Origin: JAKFDK01 sp036676195
GTDB taxonomy: Bacteria; Bacillota; Sulfobacillia; Symbiobacteriales; ZC4RG38
NCBI GenBank assembly: GCA_036676195.1
Contig: JAKFDK010000009.1
Span: 1-5,696 of the forward strand
Direction: 5' to 3'
DNA: 5,696 nucleotides
The position numbers and the translations under genes were made by a program. Below the pieces are notes generated by a model, which was not told where the DNA came from, did no database searches, and was given only the letters and a program-made list of their open reading frames with translations. Of the stretch, positions 1-5,171 are shown piece after piece (position 1 is the first letter of the stretch; the number at the start of each line of letters is the position of its first letter).

Positions 1-91
1 CGTCAGCGCCGCTCAGATCAGTTGATGCGTCCCGTCTGATCCCCAACGCCAGCGCCGCTAAGGTCGTGTATGGGTTTGTCATCATGCTGAC

Positions 92-116
92 GGGCGCCCG
101 CCTTGTGCGGACGCCC
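92..116 (-). terminator. GC-rich hairpin after ypeB, possible terminator
   Basis: A 10-bp stem (92-101 with 107-116) encloses a 5-nt loop and starts about 30 nt past the ypeB stop. Position 97/111 is a mismatch on the plus strand but a G-U pair in the minus-strand transcript, so the hairpin folds better as ypeB-sense RNA. There is no U-tract behind it, so it may be an imperfect intrinsic terminator or only a 3'-end stabilising structure. Confidence 0.4.
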
Positions 117-145
117 ATCCGGGCATTGAACACCAAGGTAACGCG

Positions 146-1552
146 CTACAGCGCAAACGTCCCGTTCTCCGTCTGAATGACTTGGAGAATCCGCTCCTCT
201 TCGCCAGTGGCGGCGTTGACATAAATCAGGAAGGTGTCATCGCCGCGCAGCGCCCGGAACTCGTAAGTCAGGATCTCGCCGGTGCCGGCTTCATCCGGGA
301 TCAGCGCCAGTTGAACCTGCTCCACCGCCAACTCCCCGTTCAGTGCCGCCTCCGCCTCCTCAGGGCTCAGCCCTGGCCTCGGCAGCGGGCGCTGGCGGTG
401 CGCCATCAGGTAGGCGGTGGCGTCCACGCCCACTACATCGCCGTTATCCAGCGCCACCTTCACCCTGACCTGATCGGGGTATACCAGTACCTCGCCCTGG
501 CGGTGCACGTATTGAATGGTAGCAAAACCGTCCGCCACTTCGCCATAGGTGGGCTCCAGGCCGGTAAAGCCCGCAGCCTGCAGGTAAGCCAACCCGCGAT
601 CCCGGGCGCCCCTCAAGTCCAGGGTCGGTTCACCGGCCGGGCGGGAATTGATCAGGTCTACCAGGTTGCCGCCCGATTTGGCCACGTCCACCGTCACCTC
701 AGACCCGGTGTTGGCGCCGTCGGCGGGGACTAGCCGGAAACTCCAGGTGGGGAGTTCGCCGGCGCCCTCCGTCTCGCCGGTCAACCGCCACTGCCCAGCG
801 TTGGGCAGGTACTGGCGCATCCGGTCCGCGGCCTGCTCCCGGCTCACCGGCGAGCCGGTGACGGCAGGCTGGCGCCGGGTCACGTGATCCGAGAACGGCC
901 CGTCATAGAGGAACTCCGGTAGCCGATCCATCTGGCTGCTAATCTGCTCCACTCCGCCAGGCAGCATGCTCATGGGGCTCTGGGGCTCAGCGGATGGCTT
1001 CCCGCCTGCGGCGGGCACCTGCAGCAGCCCGGCCAGGCCGGGCCGCCGCGGCTCCTGCCACCGGTACCCGCCGGCGGCCACCTTCAGCGCGAGTTCCTGC
1101 AGGGCGGCGCTCACCTCCACCGCTGTCCCGTACAGGTTCGCCAGTTGCTGGCGCTCTGCATCCGTCATGGCCTGGCCGGCAGCTTCGCGGCGGGCCACCA
1201 CATAGGCAAAGTCGCCAACCTGGGCCAGGAACTTGCCGCTGGCGGCGCTGACCGGACCGGGCAGCGGCAGACAGCTAAAGTGGGAAATGGCGGCTCCGGT
1301 GTGGCGGCGCACTTCGCCCATGTAATGCAGGTTCTGACGCGCAGACCCCGTTACCAGTCCCTTCGCCAGCAGCGCCTGCAGGTTCTCAACGTGGTATACC
1401 AGGGCGTGAAAGTTGCGCTGCCTCTCCGCTTCCAGCGTCAGCGCCAACTGCTGGTTTGTTTGCTGCAGCCGCCAGGTATAGCCCCCCAACAGGACCAGTA
1501 CCGCCAGGAACACCACGCCGGCGGCTGCCCACCAGATCTTGCGGGCCCTCAT
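146..1552 (-). CDS. ypeB: YpeB, spore germination protein
   Basis: YpeB resides in the spore with the cortex-lytic enzyme SleB and is required for SleB to accumulate and localise; SleB and YpeB stabilise each other and YpeB is processed at germination (known from Bacillus). The product is about 468 aa, close to the 450 aa of B. subtilis YpeB. It has a short basic N-terminus, one membrane anchor (about residues 6-25), a helical N-terminal region, the family hallmark YDGPFSDH near residues 216-223, and a C-terminal half that reads as three PepSY-like repeats (roughly 235-305, 315-385 and 395-460). Start choice: GTG-GTG-ATG codons lie in tandem at 1558, 1555 and 1552. The AGGGGG ribosome site at 1561-1566 lies 8 nt from the ATG and only 2 nt from the first GTG, so ATG at 1552 is preferred. 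The gene follows sleB with a 12-nt gap from this start, and the ribosome site overlaps the sleB stop, implying coupled translation. No damage is seen. Confidence 0.95.
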   Translation of the reverse strand: MRARKIWWAAAGVVFLAVLVLLGGYTWRLQQTNQQLALTLEAERQRNFHALVYHVENLQALLAKGLVTGSARQNLHYMGEVRRHTGAAISHFSCLPLPGPVSAASGKFLAQVGDFAYVVARREAAGQAMTDAERQQLANLYGTAVEVSAALQELALKVAAGGYRWQEPRRPGLAGLLQVPAAGGKPSAEPQSPMSMLPGGVEQISSQMDRLPEFLYDGPFSDHVTRRQPAVTGSPVSREQAADRMRQYLPNAGQWRLTGETEGAGELPTWSFRLVPADGANTGSEVTVDVAKSGGNLVDLINSRPAGEPTLDLRGARDRGLAYLQAAGFTGLEPTYGEVADGFATIQYVHRQGEVLVYPDQVRVKVALDNGDVVGVDATAYLMAHRQRPLPRPGLSPEEAEAALNGELAVEQVQLALIPDEAGTGEILTYEFRALRGDDTFLIYVNAATGEEERILQVIQTENGTFAL

Positions 1553-1560
1553 CACCACTA

Positions 1561-1566
1561 CCCCCT
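1561..1566 (-). promoter_or_regulatory. Ribosome binding site of ypeB
   Basis: AGGGGG on the minus strand overlaps the TAG stop of sleB (1565-1567) and lies 8 nt upstream of ATG at 1552. It decides between three possible ypeB starts and suggests translational coupling to sleB. Confidence 0.7.
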
Positions 1567-2275
1567 ACTTGGCGAACACGTGGTTGCCAACGCGCTTGAT
1601 AATGGGCCGGCTCCAGATCCACTTGCTCACCGGCTTGGCGGGGTTCCAGAAGAAGACGGCGCCCCGGGTCGGATCCCAGCCGTTCAAGGCGTCCCGCGCC
1701 GCTCTGCGGCTGCTGGCGGTAGGGGTGCGGTAAACCTCGCCGTTGGCTACGGATTCAAAGGCCAGGGGCTGGTAGATGACTTCCTGCATGGTCTTGGGGA
1801 AGCGTGGATCCCGCACTCGGTTGAGAATCACGGAGGCGACGGCGACCTGCCCTTCGTATGGCTCCCCGCGGGCTTCGGCGCTGACCACCCGCGCCAGCAG
1901 TTCCACATCGTTGGCTCGGGTGGTGCGGCGGGCGCGGGCGGCCGGGCGCGCGATAGCGCGCTGGGGCAGTGGGCGGCCCAGTGCGGCCCATGTGGCCGGA
2001 CCGACCACGCCATCCACCTTCAGCCCGTTGCGGCGCTGGAAAAGCCGGACGGCCGCGGCCGTCCGGCCTCCGTACACGCCATCCACGCCGCCCCGGTAAT
2101 AACCCCAGGCGCGCAGGCGATCCTGCACCCAGCGCACGTCGCTGCCGCGGGTGCCCCAGTACAGGATGGCCCGCCGCTCCGGCGCCGCCTCCACAACCGT
2201 CGGACGTGGCGCAAACGAACCGATGAGGCTGAGGAGGAGCAGGAATGCCACAGCAGTACTTCTGCCCCGGTTCAA
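1565..2275 (-). CDS. sleB: SleB, spore cortex-lytic enzyme
   Basis: SleB is a lytic transglycosylase that cleaves muramic-delta-lactam-containing cortex peptidoglycan during germination; it is made in the forespore and exported across the inner forespore membrane. The 236-aa product has a signal peptide (basic MNRGR, hydrophobic core about 8-22, likely cleavage after VEA near residue 30), a peptidoglycan-binding domain of the PG_binding_1 type (about 40-100, with the typical repeat ending VDGVVGPATWAAL), a short Arg/Ala-rich linker, and a SleB/CwlJ hydrolase domain (about 122-236). The signature SAEARGEPYEGQ holds the likely catalytic Glu at residue 134, followed by VAVASVILNRV. It is shorter than B. 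subtilis SleB (305 aa), mostly in the linker. The start is TTG at 2275, with AGGGAG 7 nt upstream; no in-frame ATG competes. It is the first gene of an operon with ypeB and is preceded by a sigma-G-like promoter. Confidence 0.95.
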   Translation of the reverse strand: MNRGRSTAVAFLLLLSLIGSFAPRPTVVEAAPERRAILYWGTRGSDVRWVQDRLRAWGYYRGGVDGVYGGRTAAAVRLFQRRNGLKVDGVVGPATWAALGRPLPQRAIARPAARARRTTRANDVELLARVVSAEARGEPYEGQVAVASVILNRVRDPRFPKTMQEVIYQPLAFESVANGEVYRTPTASSRRAARDALNGWDPTRGAVFFWNPAKPVSKWIWSRPIIKRVGNHVFAK

Positions 2276-2282
2276 ATGACCA

Positions 2283-2288
2283 CTCCCT
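2283..2288 (-). promoter_or_regulatory. Ribosome binding site of sleB, supporting a TTG start
   Basis: AGGGAG on the minus strand lies 7 nt before TTG at 2275. The spacing is right and no ATG or GTG lies in frame nearby, so the rare start codon is credible. Confidence 0.7.
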
Positions 2289-2315
2289 GGTGTGAGTGTG
2301 CTGACTGAGCATCCT

Positions 2316-2345
2316 TAATGTGGCATCGCTGGGGGTGCAGCATGC
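2316..2345 (-). promoter_or_regulatory. Putative sigma-G promoter of sleB-ypeB
   Basis: Reading the minus strand, GCATG (2341-2345) is followed by exactly 18 nt and then CACATTA (2316-2322). The B. subtilis sigma-G consensus is close to GHATR, an 18-nt spacer and CATNHTA. The -35 matches fully and the -10 at six of seven positions. Transcription would begin near 2309, leaving a leader of about 35 nt that holds the ribosome site. The sleB operon of Bacillus is transcribed by sigma-G in the forespore, so motif and gene agree. Short motifs can occur by chance, hence the moderate confidence. Confidence 0.55.
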
Positions 2346-2359
2346 GCGCGGAAATGGAT

Positions 2360-2386
2360 CGGGCGCCCCGGTGACCGGGGCGCCCG
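2360..2386. terminator. Perfect 12-bp GC palindrome, hairpin upstream of sleB
   Basis: A 12-bp arm at 2360-2371 is exactly inverted at 2375-2386 around a 3-nt TGA loop. It sits just upstream of the sleB promoter, where a terminator insulating the sporulation operon would be expected. No T-run follows on either strand, so it is either an intrinsic terminator without a U-tract, left from a lost neighbour, or a protein-binding palindrome. Confidence 0.4.
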
Positions 2387-2448
2387 CCGTCACAGCCGTT
2401 CGCCAAATCGCCTCGCCCGGCTCTATAGATACAATGAAAAGAATGTAA

Positions 2449-2910
2449 TCAACTGAAAGCGTCCCTGTTGCGGAACACCTTATTCGCGCCAGTGAGTTGC
2501 GCCATCTGATGCTGGCCCAACTCGACCTTCGGCCGTGTTCGCGTCGCTGGTAAAGGTGATGCCCGACATGACGTAAAGGAACGCTTGGTCTACCTGGAGA
2601 GGCCGACCGTGATCCGTGCGCTGGAGGAGTATCTGGCGGCACGTCCGGCCGACTTGGGAGCAGCTTTTCGTAAACAGCCTTGGGAACCCGCTGTCCATCC
2701 AGCAACTCTTCGCCAGGGTTCGGCGCTATGCTCGGGAGGCGGGTATTACCAAACCGACCAGCCCACATCGTCTCCGCGCCTACTTTGCAAGCAGGCATGG
2801 TCGCCGACGGCATGGACCCGCTTGCCCTGCAAGCGCTCATGGGTCACCGCAGTCTCCGGACAACCCTCCGTCACTACGTGGCCCTGGATGAGGAGCATCT
2901 CCGCACCGTC
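2449..2910 (+). pseudogene. Tyrosine recombinase (XerC/D-like), catalytic-domain remnant with three frameshifts
   Basis: Only the catalytic half of a phage-type/XerCD-like integrase remains; the N-terminal core-binding domain is absent, and an in-frame stop (2446-2448) lies just before the recognisable part. Four reading frames must be joined. The first holds IRASELRHLMLAQLDL (box I Arg). After about 2532 come RVRVAGKGD and KERLVYLERP (beta-hairpin Lys) through ALEEYLAARPADLG. After about 2660 come LFVNSLGNPLS, ARVRRYAREAGI and PHRLRAYFASRH (HxxR). After about 2798 come VADGMDPLALQALMGH and TTLRHYV (third box His and nucleophile Tyr). All catalytic residues survive, but no single frame can express them. 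Each shift is a net +1, as by one inserted base. The remnant is joined in frame at its end to a pentraxin-like fragment. It marks a vanished mobile element or a degraded Xer paralogue; which one cannot be told. Confidence 0.85.
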
Positions 2911-3076
2911 CTGGTCATTGGACAGGAACAGGATGTTCCCGGTGGCGGTTTCGACCCCGCCCAGGCGTTTGCCGGACAGATGGACAAGGTGCGGCTGTGG
3001 AATACTGTTCTGTCACCGTCTGACATTCTCGGCAACTTCTCGCACCGGCTCTCAGGCGCGGAGAGTGGCCTGGAGC
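2911..3076 (+). pseudogene. Pentraxin/LamG-like domain, C-terminal fragment
   Basis: In the same frame as the recombinase end, the translation switches to LVIGQEQDVPGGGFDPAQAF, then AGQMDKVRLWNTVLSPSDIL and a tail with RLSGAESGL. This closely follows the C-terminal calcium-binding segment of pentraxins such as human SAP and CRP (LGQEQDSxGG..., then a W/N-x-VL-x-P strand). The E-Q-D triplet equals calcium ligands 138-140 of CRP. Bacterial LamG/concanavalin-like domains of large secreted proteins carry the same block, and the RLSGxExGL continuation is typical of those, so a fragment of such a surface protein is the likeliest source. There is no start, signal peptide or N-terminal half. The frame runs to a TGA at 3103-3105, but similarity fades near 3070. 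Not expected to be functional. Confidence 0.65.
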
Positions 3077-3316
3077 CCCTCGGTCTTCTCGGCTCAGGGC
3101 TATGAGACGGCTCAGTTTATCGTGGAATCCCTGAACAAGCTGGGTGGCGAGACCGCTGACCAGCAGAAGCTGCTGGATATCATGAAGGGGATCACCTTCA
3201 TGGCGCCCAGCGGTGAGTTCAAGCTCGACCCGGAGACCCAGAACATCATCCTGACCATATTCATTCGTTTGCGAGCCACCCCCCGCACCAGCGGGGGTTT
3301 TTCGTGTGGCCGGTGA
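3077..3316 (+). pseudogene. LivK-like branched-chain amino acid ABC binding protein, C-terminal fragment
   Basis: From 3077 a different frame reads PSVFSAQGYETAQFIVESL, then a stretch with QKLLDIMKGITFMAPSGEFK and LDPETQNIILTIFIR. This is the C-terminal lobe of periplasmic-binding-protein type 6 proteins (LivK/LivJ family), where the GYD/EAA helix, the KGI-x-F-x-x-P-x-G-x-F strand and a DPETxN motif are typical. About 65 residues remain of a protein that is normally near 400, so signal peptide and ligand pocket are gone. The frame continues past the natural end, through the terminator hairpin, to TGA at 3314-3316; the original stop was probably lost by mutation. The intact terminator directly behind it suggests the authentic 3' end of a former transport gene. 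Confidence 0.75.
3280..3302 (+). terminator. Rho-independent terminator after the LivK remnant
   Basis: A 7-bp stem CCCCCGC/GCGGGGG (3280-3286 with 3291-3297) has an ACCA loop and is followed directly by TTTTT (3298-3302). It is a textbook intrinsic terminator for plus-strand transcription, and it separates the fragment patchwork from the ECF promoter that starts 12 nt later. Confidence 0.9.
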
Positions 3317-3339
3317 AACCCTGACTCAGATGAGCGGTC
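3314..3339 (+). promoter_or_regulatory. Putative ECF-sigma promoter, likely autoregulatory
   Basis: TGAAAC (3314-3319), a 16-nt spacer and GGTC (3336-3339) match the Bacillus ECF pattern TGAAAC-N16-CGTM (sigma-M/sigma-W type) at nine of ten positions. Transcription would start near 3345, placing the AGGGGGG ribosome site (3351-3357) and the sigma-factor ATG (3364) at normal distances. ECF genes commonly control themselves, so the location supports the call. Confidence 0.6.
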
Positions 3340-3363
3340 TATACAAACACAGGGGGGATCGGT

Positions 3364-3806
3364 ATGGGAGCGATCACAGAGTCGGACCTGCTTGTCCGAT
3401 CGCGCCGTGGCGATCGCCAGGCCTTCACCCTGCTGGTCGAGGACCATACCGCCGCCGTGTACGCCTTCCTGCACCGCCGCACTGGCGGTGATGACCAGGC
3501 TGCCGACCTGACCCAGGAGTGCGCCTTCCGCACCTGGCTCTACCGCATCGCCCTGCGCCTGGTGGCCAGCGACCTGCAGCGCCGGAGCCGCCGGCCGCAG
3601 TCCGGGCCGACCTGGAGACCGCTCTGGCGGCCCTGCCGGCGGAGGGCAGGGAGTTGATCCGGCTGCTCTATGCGGATCGTCTCAGCTACGAACAGATCAG
3701 CGAACTGCTGGCGCTGCCTCTGGGCACTGTAAAGGTTCGTCCGCACCGGCATCGACAGCGTCTGAAGGAGCACCTGCAAAGCCTCTGGGGGGTGAACCGA
3801 GCGTGA
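3364..3806 (+). pseudogene. ECF (sigma-70 family) RNA polymerase sigma factor, internally deleted and frameshifted
   Basis: A strong ribosome site (AGGGGGG, 6 nt before ATG 3364) precedes a clear sigma-2 start: SDLLVRSRRGDRQAFTLLVE, then HTAAVYAFLHRR and DDQAADLTQE. In intact ECF factors LTQE is followed by about 15 residues of the type TFLRAW...FRGE before CAFRTWLYRIAL. Here LTQE is joined directly to CAFRTWLYRIAL (near 3517), an in-frame loss within regions 2.3-2.4, which melt and read the -10 element. After LQRRSRRPQ (about 3600) the frame must change to continue with ADLETALAALPAEGRELIRL and the sigma-4 helix-turn-helix LSYEQISELLALPLGTVKV, ending at TGA 3804-3806. The inter-domain linker also looks short, and the normal GTVKSRLHRA motif has drifted to GTVKVRPHRH. 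The stop overlaps the anti-sigma start (GTGA). It is very probably inactive as a sigma factor. Confidence 0.85.
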
Positions 3807-4104
3807 CCGAGCATCGCAACTGCGACCAGATCGAGCCCCAGTTGCCGGATTGGCTTTCCGGTCGCCTCGACCCGGTGGTTGCTGTGGCAGTGGCGCGGCA
3901 TCTGGCCGATTGCCACCGCTGACGACTGGCGCCGCTTCGAGGCAGAACTTGCCGACCACTTCACCGACGATACCGCCGCCGCGCCCGCCGGGGTGACGGC
4001 GCGTATCACCGGGGCCGTCGCGGCCACCGCGGCCAATAGCGCCGTTCAGTCAACCCGAGCGGCGCCAGAGGTCAAGAGTGTCCCATTCTGGAGAGGGGTA
4101 TACG
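3803..4104 (+). pseudogene. Zinc-finger (ZAS) anti-sigma factor, frameshifted at the zinc site
   Basis: GTG at 3803 overlaps the sigma-factor stop (GTGA), the usual coupled arrangement of an ECF factor and its anti-sigma. The frame reads MTEHRNCDQIEPQLPDWLSG, then RLDP and RHLADCHR, and stops at 3920-3922 after 39 codons. This is the start of a ZAS domain with an N-terminal Cys and the H-x3-C part of the H-x3-C-x2-C site. The next frame continues with DDWRRFEAELADHF and PAGVTARITGAV, as such proteins do. Restoring two bases at the stop (TG-AC to TGCGAC) would give HLADCHRCDDW, a perfect zinc site. Downstream similarity fades about 20 codons before the next gene, and no transmembrane helix or sensor domain is seen, so the C-terminus also seems lost. 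The end coordinate is nominal. Confidence 0.75.
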
Positions 4105-4950
4105 ATGCAAGCGCTGTTCCAGCCGGTCAGGTTCGCAGCACGGATCGGATTCGTCATCATGGCATGGCTGTTGGTCGCCTTCGTCTTCGTCCAGGTCTTT
4201 CACGCCGGCGCAGCGGTGCTGGTGAACCCGGGGGACTGGAGTTCCCACACCAACGTCGGCCACCTGATCTCTTTGCCCATCATGGCCATGTTCGCCCTGA
4301 GCATCATCGGCTGGATGCCGCTGCGTTTCCTGTTGCTCAGTCTTGGCCTCTGGGTGCTGTACGTGCTCCAGTATGCTTTTCTCTACTTCCCCCCGCCGGA
4401 ACTTGCGATCATGAAGGCGTTCCACCCCGTCAACGCACTGGTCATCCTTTTCACGGCCACCTTCGTCGCAAGGGATTCCTGGCGGCTGATCAGTGCGAAC
4501 TCATCCGGCCGGACGGTGCTCAGCACCGTTGTAGCCGTCTGCGCCCTGGGGCTCGCATTTTTGGGGGGCATTAGCCAGAGCCTGTTCGCAGAGGCTGCAG
4601 GCGGCGGAGCCAGGGCGGCCGCGCTTGCGGATGCCACCGAGGCCAGTGTCCCGGAGCGCTACAGGGCCATGCAGAACCCCCTCGCTGCCGGCGATGACGC
4701 CGCCGCAGCCGCCGGGCGGCAGATCGCCGAGAAACGGTGCATCGCCTGCCACGCTGCCGACTTCAAGGGCCAGCAGATCGGCAAGATCCGCTCGGCTGAC
4801 TTGACCCAGTCTGCTGCCACGCGCAGCGAACAGTTCCTCATGTGGGCTATCAGTGAGGGGTCCCACCAGGGCATGCCCGCCTGGCGGTCCGAACTCTCCG
4901 AGGAGCAGCGATGGCTGCTGGTCACCTTCCTCAAGCGCTTGCATCCGTGA
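4105..4950 (+). CDS. Five-helix membrane protein (DUF6220-like) fused to monohaem cytochrome c
   Basis: The 281-aa protein starts at ATG 4105, with GAGAGGGG ending 6 nt upstream. An ATG-type start further up would run into the anti-sigma remnant and lacks such a site. Five hydrophobic helices are visible (about 14-39, 53-70, 73-95, 106-122, 137-157). Basic residues at 9-13 and 123-136 put the N-terminus and the helix 4-5 loop inside, so the C-terminus is outside, where haem attachment occurs. Helices 1-4 resemble the small DUF6220 membrane family, with His33, His53 and His107 near helix ends. After an Ala/Gly-rich linker (162-205) comes a class I cytochrome c domain with CIACH (212-216) for haem and Met257 in GMPAW as likely distal ligand, ending in the usual C-terminal helix. 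It presumably carries electrons at the outer membrane face; partner and redox chain are unknown. No own promoter is evident, so transcription may come from the ECF promoter at 3314. The DUF6220 assignment is from memory of the pattern and less sure than the cytochrome. Confidence 0.9.
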   Translation: MQALFQPVRFAARIGFVIMAWLLVAFVFVQVFHAGAAVLVNPGDWSSHTNVGHLISLPIMAMFALSIIGWMPLRFLLLSLGLWVLYVLQYAFLYFPPPELAIMKAFHPVNALVILFTATFVARDSWRLISANSSGRTVLSTVVAVCALGLAFLGGISQSLFAEAAGGGARAAALADATEASVPERYRAMQNPLAAGDDAAAAAGRQIAEKRCIACHAADFKGQQIGKIRSADLTQSAATRSEQFLMWAISEGSHQGMPAWRSELSEEQRWLLVTFLKRLHP

Positions 4951-5107
4951 TCCTGGCAACGAGCCGCTGTGAGCTGAACCGCATCACGGCCGGCGCCAAG
5001 ACCGCAGCGCTTGGGAGTGCCGCCTCCCAGGGGTATGCTCTGCCTGACCTGCACTACGCCCGCGGGGCCGGCGGGTTGCTGCAGGATCTATTGAGCAAGA
5101 GGAAGCC
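4951..5107 (+). other. Intergenic stretch without a recognisable gene
   Basis: No start with a ribosome site and no known domain is seen. One plus-strand frame stays open and reads ALPDLHYARGAGGLLQDLLS just before the terminator, which has the look of a protein C-terminus, possibly one more gene 3' end, but I cannot assign it. A small 6-bp inverted repeat lies at 5012-5029. Confidence 0.4.
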
Positions 5108-5146
5108 AAAGACGGCAGCCGGGGTCAGGCCCCGGCTGCCGTCTTT
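5108..5146. terminator. Bidirectional intrinsic terminator between convergent genes
   Basis: A 17-nt arm AAAGACGGCAGCCGGGG (5108-5124) is perfectly inverted at 5130-5146 around a 5-nt loop. The stem begins with AAA and ends with TTT, so each strand carries a U-run at its 3' side, although a short one. It lies between the plus-strand cytochrome gene and the minus-strand cheW remnant, where a shared terminator is expected. Confidence 0.85.
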
Positions 5147-5171
5147 CATGACTGGCGGAAGCATACAGGCG

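Noticed and set aside
4..59. Two copies of CAGCGCCGCT (4-13 and 50-59) as a regulatory or CRISPR-like repeat
   Set aside because: There are only two short GC-rich copies, with no third unit or conserved spacing.
182..733. Plus-strand open frame of 183 codons inside ypeB
   Set aside because: It is antisense to the conserved PepSY region of ypeB and shows no motif or ribosome site.
1145..2308. Long plus-strand open frame (387 codons) across sleB and ypeB
   Set aside because: It is antisense to two clearly conserved genes, has no recognisable domain or ribosome site, and long antisense frames are common in GC-rich DNA.
2430..2435. TACAAT as a sigma-A -10 box in the AT-rich patch 2421-2460
   Set aside because: No acceptable TTGACA-like box lies 16-18 nt upstream and no intact gene follows.
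2550..2579. Direct repeat GTAAAGG (2550-2556 and 2573-2579) as a duplication inside the integrase remnant
   Set aside because: Removing one copy with the intervening bases does not restore the integrase frame, so the repeat does not explain the damage.
1755..2840. Long minus-strand open frame (361 codons) overlapping sleB
   Set aside because: It overlaps sleB in another frame and the integrase remnant on the other strand. The composition is Arg/Pro/Gly-rich shadow sequence with no family match.
2360..3316. A complete mobile element bounded by the palindrome and the terminator
   Set aside because: No target-site duplication, terminal inverted repeats or cargo is visible; the recombinase is only a fragment.
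3879..4574. Plus-strand open frame of 231 codons
   Set aside because: Its first part is the second frame of the anti-sigma remnant; the rest is a shadow of the cytochrome fusion gene. It is not a gene of its own.
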